64,000 nucleotides of DNA from Mycolicibacterium iranicum (GTDB taxonomy: Bacteria; Actinomycetota; Actinomycetes; Mycobacteriales; Mycobacteriaceae). The notes under the pieces are model-generated. The model was not told the DNA's origin. It saw only the letters and a program-made list of their open reading frames with translations, and did not search any database. The stretch's first letter is position 1; every line of letters starts with the position of its first letter. Made by a program: the position numbers and the translations under genes. The DNA lies in assembly GCF_014190915.1 (NCBI RefSeq), contig NZ_JACHVU010000001.1:310001-374000 (forward strand), read 5' to 3'. Positions 16,606 to 25,180 of the stretch are shown here, piece after piece.

Positions 16606-18606
16606 GTGACGGTAGAAGCAACCCCGAACCTCAAGTCCGGTATCGACCTCCGCTACGTCGACGCCCAGGCTCGCCCGCAGGACGACCTGTTCGGTCACGT
16701 CAACGGCCGCTGGCTCGCCGAGTACCAGATCCCGGGTGACCGGGCCACCGACGGCGCGTTCCGGACGCTCTACGACCGCGCCGAAGAGCAGATCCGCGAT
16801 CTCATCACCGAGGCCGCCGACGCCCACGCTCCCGAGGGCACCGACCAGCAGCGCATCGGCGATCTCTACGCGAGCTTCATGGACGAGCAGACCGTGCGCG
16901 AGCGCGGACTGGCCCCCCTGCTGGAGGAGCTGGCGGCCGTCGACGCCGCGGACACCCGCGACGCGCTGGCCGAGCTGCTGGGATCGCTGCAGCGCACCGG
17001 CATCGGCGGGGGCACCGGCCTCTACGTCGACACCGACTCCAAGGACTCGACCCGCTATCTGCTGCACCTGAGCCAGTCCGGGATCGGTCTGCCCGACGAG
17101 TCGTACTTCCGCGACGAGCAGCACGCCGAGATCCTGGCGGCCTACCCGGGCCACATCGCGGCGATGTTCGGCGTCGTCCTGGGCGAGGGCGATCACGCCG
17201 CCGCCGGCGAGGCGGTCGTCGCGCTGGAGACCAAGATCGCCGCGGCGCACTGGGATGTGGTCAAGCGCCGCGACGCCGATCTGACCTACAACCTGCGCAC
17301 CTTCGCCGCGCTCACGCAGGAGGCACCGGGATTCGACTGGACGGGGTGGCTGACCGCGCTGGGTGTCGATTTCTCCGGTGGCGGGCGGGGGCCTGCCGAA
17401 GTCGTTGTGCGCCAGCCGGACTACTTGACCGCGTTCGCGGCGCTGTGGCAGGACGAGAGCCTGGAGGACTGGAAGAACTGGCTGCGGTGGCGCCTGATCC
17501 ACGGCCGGGCGTTCCTGCTGACCGACGAGCTCATCGCCGAGGACTTCTCGTTCTACGGGCGCAGGCTCTCGGGCACCGAGGAGATCCGGGACCGCTGGAA
17601 GCGGGGCGTCTCGGTCGTCGAGAGCCTGATGGGCGAGGCGCTGGGCCGCCTGTACGTGGACCGGCACTTCCCGCCGCAGGCCAAGGCGCGCATGGACGAG
17701 CTGGTGGCCAACCTGCGGGAGGCGTACCGCGTCAGCATCGACACGCTGGAGTGGATGACGCCGCAGACCCGCGAGAAGGCGCTCGTCAAGCTCGACAAGT
17801 TCACCCCCAAGATCGGCTATCCGAACACGTGGCGGGACTACTCGGCGCTCGTGATCGCCCGCGACGACCTGTACGGCAACTACCTTCGCGGCTACGCGTT
17901 GGAGTACGAGCGCGACCTGGCCAAGCTGGGCGGACCGGTGGACCGCGACGAGTGGTTCATGACCCCGCAGACCGTCAACGCCTACTACAACCCCGGCATG
18001 AACGAGATCGTGTTCCCGGCGGCGATCCTGCAGCCGCCGTTCTTCGACGCCGCCGCCGACGACGCGGCGAACTACGGCGGTATCGGGGCGGTGATCGGCC
18101 ACGAGATCGGGCACGGGTTCGACGACCAGGGCGCGAAGTACGACGGTGACGGCAATCTGGTGGACTGGTGGACCGACGAGGACCGCGAGGAGTTCGGGCT
18201 CCGGACAAAAGCCCTGATCGAACAATACGAACAGTTCGTCCCGCGTGGTCTCGAGCCGTCACATCACGTGAACGGAGCCTTCACCGTCGGCGAGAACATC
18301 GGCGACCTCGGCGGGCTGTCCATCGCGCTGCTCGCCTACAAGCTGTCGCTGAACGGACAACCGGCGCCGGTGATCGACGGGCTGACGGGCGAACAGCGCG
18401 TCTTCTTCGGCTGGGCCCAGGTGTGGCGGACGAAATCCCGTGAGGCCGAGGCGATTCGGCGTCTCGCCGTGGATCCGCACTCGCCGCCGGAGTTCCGCTG
18501 CAACGGTGTCATCCGCAACATGGACGCGTTCTACGAGGCGTTCGAGGTCAGTCCGGACGACGAGCTGTACCTCGAACCCGAACGGCGCGTTCACATCTGG
18601 AACTGA
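16606..18606 (+). CDS. zmp1: Zmp1 zinc metallopeptidase, M13 (neprilysin) family
   Basis: A 666-residue M13 peptidase, close in length to the 663 residues of M. tuberculosis Zmp1 (Rv0198c). Zinc site HEIGH has His499, Glu500 and His503; the third ligand Glu563 lies in ENIGDLGG. The substrate-binding NAYYNPGMNEIVFPA and the C-terminal RLAVDPHSPPEFRCNGV are also in place. No signal peptide is seen, as in other mycobacterial Zmp1. The GTG at 16606 is chosen because GGAAGGA lies just upstream; the frame is open back to 16507 across the omamA promoter. In pathogens Zmp1 blocks phagosome maturation; in a free-living species it is likely a cell-wall-associated peptidase. Confidence 0.96.
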   Translation: MTVEATPNLKSGIDLRYVDAQARPQDDLFGHVNGRWLAEYQIPGDRATDGAFRTLYDRAEEQIRDLITEAADAHAPEGTDQQRIGDLYASFMDEQTVRERGLAPLLEELAAVDAADTRDALAELLGSLQRTGIGGGTGLYVDTDSKDSTRYLLHLSQSGIGLPDESYFRDEQHAEILAAYPGHIAAMFGVVLGEGDHAAAGEAVVALETKIAAAHWDVVKRRDADLTYNLRTFAALTQEAPGFDWTGWLTALGVDFSGGGRGPAEVVVRQPDYLTAFAALWQDESLEDWKNWLRWRLIHGRAFLLTDELIAEDFSFYGRRLSGTEEIRDRWKRGVSVVESLMGEALGRLYVDRHFPPQAKARMDELVANLREAYRVSIDTLEWMTPQTREKALVKLDKFTPKIGYPNTWRDYSALVIARDDLYGNYLRGYALEYERDLAKLGGPVDRDEWFMTPQTVNAYYNPGMNEIVFPAAILQPPFFDAAADDAANYGGIGAVIGHEIGHGFDDQGAKYDGDGNLVDWWTDEDREEFGLRTKALIEQYEQFVPRGLEPSHHVNGAFTVGENIGDLGGLSIALLAYKLSLNGQPAPVIDGLTGEQRVFFGWAQVWRTKSREAEAIRRLAVDPHSPPEFRCNGVIRNMDAFYEAFEVSPDDELYLEPERRVHIWN

Positions 18607-18618
18607 CCGCCGCGGCAG

Positions 18619-18990
18619 CTACTCGGGCAGGAACTTCGCGGTGTCGTAGTACGTGCGGAACGCGGTGATGGCGTCGTCGCTTCCTTCGAGCACACTGACG
18701 CCGTCGTAGGTGAAGTCGGCGCCGCCGCGCAGATGACCGCGCGACGTCCACTCCAGGTACGCCACGTCGTCATCGGCGACGGTGTGGCGGAACGACGCCT
18801 CGATGTCGTCGAACACGTCGCGGTACTGCTGCCAGAACGTCCGCGCGCCGTCCTTGCCGTGCTCCTCGTGGGGGATGCCGGCTTTGGTCAACGTCGCCTC
18901 GTCACCGAACAGTTCGACGAGCTGTTCGGAGTCGTTGTTCTGGTGCAGTTCGCCGAGTGCGTCGATGAACTTCTTCGTCAACTCATGCAT
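18619..18990 (-). CDS. SnoaL/NTF2-like protein
   Basis: A 123-residue single-domain protein of the SnoaL/NTF2-like fold: N-terminal helices (LTKKFIDALGELHQNNDSEQLVELFGDEATL), then sheet strands with VAYLEWTSRGHLRGG and the last strand DAITAFRTYYDTAKF. Catalytic residues cannot be assigned. It converges on zmp1, with 12 bases between the stops. Function unknown; many relatives are small-molecule isomerases, hydrolases or binding proteins. Confidence 0.8.
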   Translation of the reverse strand: MHELTKKFIDALGELHQNNDSEQLVELFGDEATLTKAGIPHEEHGKDGARTFWQQYRDVFDDIEASFRHTVADDDVAYLEWTSRGHLRGGADFTYDGVSVLEGSDDAITAFRTYYDTAKFLPE

Positions 18991-19051
18991 GCCGGCGAGA
19001 TACCCGACGGCCCGGCGGGCACACCGTGCCCGCCGATCCGTAATAAGTGCG

Positions 19052-19474
19052 TCAGCTCAGGAAGCGGGCCCGGACCTCGGGTGCCGGTATCGGGCACGTG
19101 TCGTGCGTGCCGAACACGCGGTACCGGATCCGTGCGAAGCCGTCGTAGAGCGCGTCGCGAATCGCGGCGGGGATGACGCCGGCGACCCGCAGCACCCGCC
19201 ACGGACCACCGAGGTAGCCGGCCACCCGCAGCGCGGCGTCCGATTTCACGGACACGTGTTCGTCGGCCCGCCCGGGGTTCTCGACGAAGACCATGGAATC
19301 GACATTCGCCAGGAATGGGTGGCGCTCGATCACGCCTTCGGCGAATTCGCCCTGCAGCGCGGCGAACCGGAGACTGTTATGGGGGTCCAGCCGCAGGATG
19401 GTCTGCACGGCACTGTTGCAGAATCCGCAGATCCCGTCATAGAGAAGTACCGGCTGCTGGTGCGACTCCGACAT
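19052..19474 (-). CDS. DCC-family thiol-disulfide oxidoreductase (DUF393)
   Basis: A 140-residue protein with the DCC motif near the N-terminus (LLYDGICGFCNSAV): Asp followed by Cys-Gly-Phe-Cys. This is the redox CxxC of DUF393. The later SDAALRVAGYLGGPWRVLR and the C-terminal DALYDGFARIRYRVFG also match the family. ATG 19474 has an AAGGAGG upstream at good spacing; GTG 19477 in the same frame is closer to that site and less likely. These proteins are predicted to be thioredoxin-like reductases for unknown partners. Confidence 0.87.
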   Translation of the reverse strand: MSESHQQPVLLYDGICGFCNSAVQTILRLDPHNSLRFAALQGEFAEGVIERHPFLANVDSMVFVENPGRADEHVSVKSDAALRVAGYLGGPWRVLRVAGVIPAAIRDALYDGFARIRYRVFGTHDTCPIPAPEVRARFLS

Positions 19475-19687
19475 CACACACCTCCTTGTCGTCTACTGGA
19501 GGCTTCCCCGCTGCGAGCACAACGACGCCCATTGTGAGGAAAGGAACGGCGATTGTGGGGGCACCGGCGGTCCCCTCGATTTGCCGAAAAGCGGTACCCG
19601 CGCATCTCACATGCGATAAACACTCGGTGTTCTCCCGGCCACCCACACAGGACGCGTCAGTGCGCCCGGTCAGCGAAGGGAATCACC

Positions 19688-21055
19688 ATGTCGAAGACCC
19701 GTGAAGGCAGCCCACGTCCCGCCGGCCCGGTACGGCAGCAGGTGTCCGCTCGCCATCTCCTCACCGTCGGTGTCGGCGGCGCCGCGATGGTGGGTATCGG
19801 GGTGTTGCTGGCCTCGTCTCCCGGCTCATCAGGACCGACAGTCCGCGCCTTCGACATCGAGCTCGCGTCGAACGAATCCGCGTGGGGCACGTTGCCCACG
19901 GAGCCGTGGTGGATCGCCGGAACGTCCTCGACCGGTCATGGAGGAAAGAGTGCCGACACCGCCGCCGCGCAGACCGCGACGGTGGCCCTCTATTGCGGGC
20001 TGATCTGCGATGGCGCCGACGGCACGGAGGAGAACCCCGACGGCCAGAATGGCGGTCTGCTGTTCGGCAGCGGCGGCAACGGGTGGAACAGCACCATCGC
20101 CGCCGTCGCCGGGGGCAGGGGCGGTCACGCGGGTCTGTTCTCCGGAAGCGGTGGCAACGGGGGTGACGGTGGTGCGGGCGCGGCCGGCGGCAGGGGTGGC
20201 AACGGCGGCCTCTTCGGCGGCGGCGGAGGAAACGGTGGCAACGGCGGGTCCAATGACTCCGGTGACGGTGGTGCCGGCGGCAAAGGTGGCAATGCCGGCC
20301 TGCTCGGCAGCGGCGGTGCAGGGGGCAACGGCGGCAACAGCGCCGTCACCGCTCCCGGGGTGAATGTCACGGGCGGCGCGGGCGGCCGTGGTGGAAACGC
20401 CACGAACGGCAACGGCGGAAAGGGCGGTGACGGCGGCGATTCCGCGGGACTCAGCGGCATCATCCGCGGCGGCGCAGGCGGTGCCGGTGGTTTCGTGGCG
20501 GGCAACGGCACCGGCGGCGACGGCGGCGCCGGGGGTGACTCGAACCTGACGGTCGTCGGGGTTTCCGCCAGTGGCATCGGCGGCAGCGTCGGCGGGTCGG
20601 GTGACGGCGGAGACGGGGGCGATGCCGGCAACGCGGTCGGCGCCAGCACGACGTTCTCCGACGTCGGCGGAAAGGGCGGCAACGCAGGCATTTTCGGCGG
20701 TAACGGCGGCGACGGCGGCGATGGCGGGAATGCCGCTACCGACGGGACAGGCTCGGGCGCGGCAGGCGGTTCCGGCGGACAGGGCGGGCGCGGCGGTCTC
20801 GGCGGCGACGGCGGCGCAGGTGGCGACGGCGGGGACGGCGAATCCGTCTCCGGGCCCGGCGACGGCGGCCACGGCGGAAACGGTGGCAATGGCCTCACCG
20901 GTGCCGGGGGCGACGGGGGCGACGGTGGCGACGGCGCGTCCGTGACCGGTGTCGGTACCGGAGGGAACGGCGGCAACGGCGGCAAGAGTGGCCAGCCCGG
21001 TGCAGGCGGCACGGGCGGAAACGGCACCACGACGGACGGACAGGACGGCACCTGA
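19688..21055 (+). CDS. PGRS-type glycine-rich repeat protein without a PE domain
   Basis: A 455-residue protein. Residues 20-45 form one hydrophobic segment ([20 protein letters not shown]), a signal anchor or signal peptide. After a 60-residue spacer comes [20 protein letters not shown], which resembles the start of the PGRS region in PE_PGRS proteins, then about 330 residues of GGxGGN/GGDGG repeats with LFGSGGNG and LLGSGGAGG units. No PE domain (about 110 residues with a Pro-Glu motif) is present, and there is no C-terminal domain. The ATG follows GAAGGGA. The same DNA gives long open frames on the other strand because of its repeats; those are shadows. Surface location and calcium binding are known for some PGRS repeats and are inferred here. 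Confidence 0.82.
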   Translation: MSKTREGSPRPAGPVRQQVSARHLLTVGVGGAAMVGIGVLLASSPGSSGPTVRAFDIELASNESAWGTLPTEPWWIAGTSSTGHGGKSADTAAAQTATVALYCGLICDGADGTEENPDGQNGGLLFGSGGNGWNSTIAAVAGGRGGHAGLFSGSGGNGGDGGAGAAGGRGGNGGLFGGGGGNGGNGGSNDSGDGGAGGKGGNAGLLGSGGAGGNGGNSAVTAPGVNVTGGAGGRGGNATNGNGGKGGDGGDSAGLSGIIRGGAGGAGGFVAGNGTGGDGGAGGDSNLTVVGVSASGIGGSVGGSGDGGDGGDAGNAVGASTTFSDVGGKGGNAGIFGGNGGDGGDGGNAATDGTGSGAAGGSGGQGGRGGLGGDGGAGGDGGDGESVSGPGDGGHGGNGGNGLTGAGGDGGDGGDGASVTGVGTGGNGGNGGKSGQPGAGGTGGNGTTTDGQDGT

Positions 21056-21059
21056 GCCG

Positions 21060-21482
21060 TCAGCGCCAGGCCAGGAACGGCTTGAGCGCCAGCAGGTACG
21101 CGGCCAGCAGCGCCAGCGGAGCGGCCAGGGGCAGCCAGGGAACCTGCACCGGCAGTGCGATGACGAGGGTGGCCGCGACGGCGGACCCGACGGTGAAGGA
21201 CACGGTGGGGACGGTCGGATCGCTGTGGCGCATGGCCAGATACATCGCCGCCGCCAGCCCGGCGAGCACGGTGTGCATCGGCGCGGAACCACCGAGCACG
21301 ATCGTCAGCACCGCGAGCACCACGGCGACCGTGGCGGCCGGGCGCAGCCACGCCGACGCGATCACGGCGACGGCGGCGACCCCGGCGGCCACCAGGGCGG
21401 GGCCGTCGGCGTGATACGCGGCGGCGCCGACCATGAGGAAGCCGAACGCGAGGGGCAGCAGCCTTGTCCCTGTGGGCGTCAT
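21060..21482 (-). CDS. Small membrane protein at the end of the MoxR operon
   Basis: A 140-residue hydrophobic protein with about five short membrane segments (for example RLLPLAFGFLMVGAAAYHA and LVIALPVQVPWLPLAAPLAL). It overlaps the stop of the DUF58 gene (ATGA) and is the last gene of a five-gene operon. It resembles no family I can name. Membrane position and coupling to DUF58 suggest a supporting role in the same complex. Confidence 0.7.
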   Translation of the reverse strand: MTPTGTRLLPLAFGFLMVGAAAYHADGPALVAAGVAAVAVIASAWLRPAATVAVVLAVLTIVLGGSAPMHTVLAGLAAAMYLAMRHSDPTVPTVSFTVGSAVAATLVIALPVQVPWLPLAAPLALLAAYLLALKPFLAWR

Positions 21483-22693
21483 CGTCGTGCCTTGTGCACG
21501 GGCACCAGGGCCATCGCCTGGTCAAGGGTGGCCTCGCCGGGCCAGCCCACGACGTCCACGCCGACCGTGGCCATGTCTCGGTACATGAACGACCGCTGCA
21601 TCGCCCACATCCGGTGCACCAGCGGATCGTGGTCGCCCTCGACCGGGCTGCCTTCCAGGACGTCGACGGCCACCACCGGATGGCCGCGCTTGCGCAGATC
21701 GATCAGTGCCAGGGCGAACTCGGTGTCGAGCATGGTGGAGAACGCGACCACGATGGCTCCCGTGGGCACGGCGGGCCGCGGCGCGAGCGTGCCGGTGGCG
21801 GTCTCGTAGGTGCCGCCGGCGCCGAGCATGGTGTCGAGGATGCGGTAGAACTGCCGCTGTCCGATGTCGGCCCCGAACCAACGGGTGCTGCGGCCGCCGA
21901 GGGCGACGATCCCTGCACGGTCGCCGTAGCGCAGCGCGCTCTGCACGACCTGGGCGGCGCCGCGGGCGGTGCGCTCGGTGGCGGCGGTGGCCGGCCCCGG
22001 CGGCTGCGGATACGTGTCGAGCAGGACCACGACGTCGGCGGCCCGGTCGGTCAGCCGCTCGGTCACGTGCAGCGCGCCGCGGCGCGCGCTCACCGACCAG
22101 TTGACGGTGCGCAGCTGGTCGCCGGGGACGTAGGGCCGGATGTCGGCGAACTCGACGCCGGGACCCGTGTGGCGGGTCAGGTGGGTTCCCAGGCGGTCGA
22201 GCAGATCGGTACGCGGGATGCCGGTGGATTGCGGTGGGGCGACGGGAAATACGCACACCTCGGCCGCGTCCACGGTGGCGGTCCCCTCGATCAGCCCACC
22301 GCGGCCGGCGACACGCAGCGACGCCCGGATCGGGTAGCGGCCCCAACGGCCCGCCCGCACCGTGACGGCCCCGGGCTCGGAGACCTCGATCTCCATCCCG
22401 GGGACGACGGAGCATACGACCGCGACAGCGCTGCCGTCGTCGGCATGCGCCGTCACTGCCACGCGGGCCTGTTCGTCTTCGAAACAGCGCTGGAACTCCG
22501 GGTCTCCGTGCACGGTGACCACCGGTGGGCGCCGCTGCCAGCGCAACGAGCACAGAATGCCGAGGAGCGGCGCCGCGAACGCGACCAGCTCCCACCGGCC
22601 CGTCACCAGCGCGGTCACCAGCGACACGGCCGCGCAGGTGGCCAGGGCGCGCGTCAGAGACGAGGCACGCCAATGGAATTCGGCCTCGACCAC
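21479..22693 (-). CDS. DUF58 membrane-associated protein
   Basis: A 404-residue protein with two helices near the N-terminus (ATCAAVSLVTALVTGRWELVAFAAPLLGILC) and a C-terminal DUF58 domain with the family signature RPYVPGDQLRTVNWSVSARR followed by a von Willebrand A-like fold (VVLLDTYP holds the DxxxxP variant of the metal site). MoxR ATPases and DUF58 proteins work together in metal insertion or assembly of membrane-bound complexes. It is GTG-started 4 bases after moxR, so they are co-transcribed. Confidence 0.9.
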   Translation of the reverse strand: MVEAEFHWRASSLTRALATCAAVSLVTALVTGRWELVAFAAPLLGILCSLRWQRRPPVVTVHGDPEFQRCFEDEQARVAVTAHADDGSAVAVVCSVVPGMEIEVSEPGAVTVRAGRWGRYPIRASLRVAGRGGLIEGTATVDAAEVCVFPVAPPQSTGIPRTDLLDRLGTHLTRHTGPGVEFADIRPYVPGDQLRTVNWSVSARRGALHVTERLTDRAADVVVLLDTYPQPPGPATAATERTARGAAQVVQSALRYGDRAGIVALGGRSTRWFGADIGQRQFYRILDTMLGAGGTYETATGTLAPRPAVPTGAIVVAFSTMLDTEFALALIDLRKRGHPVVAVDVLEGSPVEGDHDPLVHRMWAMQRSFMYRDMATVGVDVVGWPGEATLDQAMALVPVHKARR

Positions 22694-22697
22694 GGCG

Positions 22698-23651
22698 TCA
22701 CCGCGCCCGTGGGACCGGCGTGCGCCGCAGCAGCTCGTCGATCACGTCGCCGCCCTGCACACGGCGCACCCACATCTCGGGCCGGAGGCTGATGCGGTGC
22801 GCCATCGTCGGCACCGCGAGCGCCTTGACATCCTCGGGGATCACGTAGTCGCGGCCGAGCAGCAACGCCCGGGCCCGTGCCAGCTGCACGAGGTCGAGTT
22901 CGGCCCGCGGGCTCGCCCCGACGGCCACCTGCGGGTGCTGTCGGCTCGCCGCGGCCAGCGACACCACGTAGTGCACGACGTCGTCGTGGACGGTCACCTG
23001 TTCGACGGACTCCTGCATGGCCAGCAGGTCGTGGGCGTCGACGACCTGCCCGACGGTCGCCGGCGCCGATCCGCGGTCGAGGCGCCGCCGCAGCATCGTG
23101 GCCTCCTCGGGTTCGGAGAGGTACTTGAGCTCCAATCGGATCGCGAAGCGGTCGAGCTGCGCCTCGGGAAGCGGGTAGGTCCCTTCGTATTCGATCGGGT
23201 TGTCGGTGGCCAGCACCAGGAACGGCTCGGGGAGCCGGTGGGTGACACCGTCGATGCTGACCTGGCGTTCGGCCATGGCCTCCAGCAGCGCGGCCTGCGT
23301 CTTGGGTGGGGTCCGGTTGATCTCGTCGCCGAGCAGCAGGTTGGTGAAGATCGGGCCGCGCCGGAATTCGAAGCGGCCCGACTGCATGTCGTAGATGGTC
23401 GAGCCGAGCAGGTCGGCGGGCAGCAGGTCCGGGGTGAACTGCACGCGGGTGAACTCCAGCCCGAGTGCTGCGGCAAAAGACTTCGCGATCAACGTCTTTC
23501 CCAACCCCGGCAGATCCTCGACCAGCACGTGGCCGCGGGCCAGGATCGTGATCAGGATGAGGTTCAGCGCGGCGCGTTTGCCGACGACGGCGCGGCCGAT
23601 CTCGTCGAGCACGGCCTCGCAGCGCTCGGTGGTCACCGCAGGTGTGGTCAC
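22698..23651 (-). CDS. MoxR-family AAA ATPase
   Basis: A 317-residue AAA+ ATPase. Walker A is GLGKTLIAKS, Walker B with the following Asn is LLLGDEINRTPPKTQAALLEAM, and sensor 1 is LVLATDNPIEYEGTYPLPEAQLDRF, all standard for MoxR. It starts at GTG 23651 overlapping the stop of the upstream gene (GTGA). The longer open frame to 24020 is not supported. The operon DUF4129-hypothetical-MoxR-DUF58-membrane protein is a recurring arrangement in actinobacteria; M. tuberculosis has a related moxR2 set at Rv3692-Rv3695. Confidence 0.93.
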   Translation of the reverse strand: MTTPAVTTERCEAVLDEIGRAVVGKRAALNLILITILARGHVLVEDLPGLGKTLIAKSFAAALGLEFTRVQFTPDLLPADLLGSTIYDMQSGRFEFRRGPIFTNLLLGDEINRTPPKTQAALLEAMAERQVSIDGVTHRLPEPFLVLATDNPIEYEGTYPLPEAQLDRFAIRLELKYLSEPEEATMLRRRLDRGSAPATVGQVVDAHDLLAMQESVEQVTVHDDVVHYVVSLAAASRQHPQVAVGASPRAELDLVQLARARALLLGRDYVIPEDVKALAVPTMAHRISLRPEMWVRRVQGGDVIDELLRRTPVPRAR

Positions 23652-24130
23652 AGTCGCTCCAGCCGTCGCAGGATGTCGTCGAGGGTGCCGCGTCCCGGAC
23701 CCGGTTCCTGGGCCCCGGTGCGCGAGATGTTGTCCGGGTCCACCCACGGCCAGAGGTCGTCGCCGAACACCATTCGTCCCGTGGCCTCGAACGACCTGGC
23801 GTCCTTGGCTTTCCGGCGCCCGGCCGCGAGCTCGAACTGGCGCGCCAGTATCGGGCGCAGCCGGCGGTCCCAGTCGGCGCGCGAGGAATCCGACCACGAG
23901 ATCAGCGTCTCGGTGCGGTTCAGCCAGCGCCGGATGGCCGCGGCGGCATCGTCGTTCACGGCGTCGTCGTCGGGGTCCGGGCGTCGGTCCATGCGGGTCC
24001 GGACCGCGATGAGCACACACGCGACGGCGGCCCCGGTCACCGCGATCACGACCTCACGCTCGAGTTGGGTGACCGCGAACGCCTGCACCACGACGATGAA
24101 GAGCACCCCTGCCGCAACGACTTTCGTCAT
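23648..24130 (-). CDS. Hypothetical membrane protein of the MoxR operon
   Basis: A 160-residue protein with two N-terminal helices (VVAAGVLFIVVVQAFAVTQL and VVIAVTGAAVACVLIAVRT) and a basic, Trp-rich cytoplasmic part (RWLNRTETLISWSDSSRADWDRRLRPILARQFEL). It overlaps the DUF4129 gene upstream and moxR downstream by 4 bases each. A similar small protein stands at this point in other actinobacterial MoxR operons. Function unknown. Confidence 0.8.
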   Translation of the reverse strand: MTKVVAAGVLFIVVVQAFAVTQLEREVVIAVTGAAVACVLIAVRTRMDRRPDPDDDAVNDDAAAAIRRWLNRTETLISWSDSSRADWDRRLRPILARQFELAAGRRKAKDARSFEATGRMVFGDDLWPWVDPDNISRTGAQEPGPGRGTLDDILRRLERL

Positions 24131-25083
24131 GGCGCGACCTGCAGGTCACGCTGGACCGTCTGCAGCGCGCGCACGGCGTCGGCCCGGTGCGCCTCGTCCA
24201 TGACGTGGGGGCTGAACCGCGCCTCCTCGAACAGGTCGACGAGCATGGTGGCGCTGTCGGCCTGCAGGGCGTGCACCTCGATGGCGCGAGCCAGCACCTC
24301 GGTGGGGGTGTCGGAGGCCTGCGGCGAGGAGCCGGGCGACTTCTCCAGCTCGCGCTCCATGGCCAGATAGCACGCGATGATGGCCTCGCGCGGATCCCGT
24401 GTCGGATCGTCCATCTCGGCCAGGCCGAGTTCCGCGGCCCGGGCGAGATCGGGTGCCGCCGTGACGACCGATGAGGCGGGGGCGGCCGTGTCGAGGCGGA
24501 CCTGCGGCGCGACGGGCCGGCGCCGTTTGACGATGGTCGCGACGGCCGACAGGACGAACAAGACGATCGTCGCGGCCGCCAGGATGCCGAACATCCCTCC
24601 GCCGGCGTCGTCGTCCTCGGGGACGGGTGGCGGCGGCCGCCCGGTTCCCTCGGCCGGCGTCGGAGCGCCGGGATCGGCGGGCGAGGGTGTCTGGTCGAGG
24701 GTCAGCGGCGACAGCCAGTCCATGAGCAGCAGCAGGACGGCGACCCAGGCCAGAAGAACCAGGGTGGCGATCACCAGGGGCCGCCACCGGAGCCGCAGCC
24801 GCTCACCGCGCAGCCTGCGACGCGGTTCGCCTTGCACCGGTGCGGCGGGCCGCTGCACCGCCTGGGCCAGGATGGAGATCGCCAGGACGCCGATCGAGAC
24901 CGTCAGCATCACGATGACCGCGGCCACACTGCCCGCTCCGGCCACCGGGTCCTCGGGTTCGGGACGCGGCTCCGGTCCGGGCAGGTAGCCGCGCAGCGCG
25001 ACGAGCGCGAGCGTCATCAGCACGATCACCGCGATCGCACGCACCGCCGCCCTGCTGTCAGCGGGCTCGGTCTGTCCGGGCAT
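24127..25083 (-). CDS. DUF4129 domain membrane protein
   Basis: A 318-residue protein, first gene of the MoxR operon. It has four helices in total (one N-terminal, then VAAVIVMLTVSIGVLAISILA, VIATLVLLAWVAVLLLLM and ILAAATIVLFVLSAVATIV), a Pro-rich linker and a C-terminal DUF4129 domain with REAIIACYLAMERELEKS and TPTEVLARAI. In many bacteria DUF4129 is fused to a transglutaminase-like domain; none is seen here or nearby. The ATG at 25083 lies 98 bases from the end of ldt, with a hairpin between. Confidence 0.85.
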   Translation of the reverse strand: MPGQTEPADSRAAVRAIAVIVLMTLALVALRGYLPGPEPRPEPEDPVAGAGSVAAVIVMLTVSIGVLAISILAQAVQRPAAPVQGEPRRRLRGERLRLRWRPLVIATLVLLAWVAVLLLLMDWLSPLTLDQTPSPADPGAPTPAEGTGRPPPPVPEDDDAGGGMFGILAAATIVLFVLSAVATIVKRRRPVAPQVRLDTAAPASSVVTAAPDLARAAELGLAEMDDPTRDPREAIIACYLAMERELEKSPGSSPQASDTPTEVLARAIEVHALQADSATMLVDLFEEARFSPHVMDEAHRADAVRALQTVQRDLQVAP

Positions 25084-25122
25084 GGCCCACCCCTGGCGTC
25101 ACCACCGACAGCTGGCCGCCGT

Positions 25123-25180
25123 CGGCTTGACGTCATCGTGGCACGGCGCGCGCGTGGCGCGCCGCCAAAGGGTCAAGCCG
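25123..25180 (-). terminator. Nested hairpin after ldt, probable terminator
   Basis: Nine-base arms CGGCTTGAC (25123-25131) and GTCAAGCCG (25172-25180) pair perfectly. Inside them GGCGCGC (25145-25151) and GCGCGCC (25157-25163) form a second stem with a 5-base loop. The outer arm touches the ldt stop codon, and the next gene reads on the same strand, so the structure would separate ldt from the MoxR operon. There is no clear U run, as is common for mycobacterial terminators. Confidence 0.55.

Noticed and set aside
16411-18225. Long open frame (604 codons) on the minus strand opposite zmp1
   Set aside because: It runs antisense to a full-length M13 peptidase with all motifs; composition (Arg/Val/Gly/Ala) is that of a high-GC shadow.
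20100-21050. Short repeated units resembling a CRISPR array
   Set aside because: The units are in frame, of uneven length and code for Gly-rich repeats; no constant spacer-repeat pattern and no cas genes.
19829-21525. Two long minus-strand frames opposite the PGRS gene
   Set aside because: Both are the complement of the GGxGGN repeat; their Pro-rich and Ala/Val-rich repeats only mirror it.
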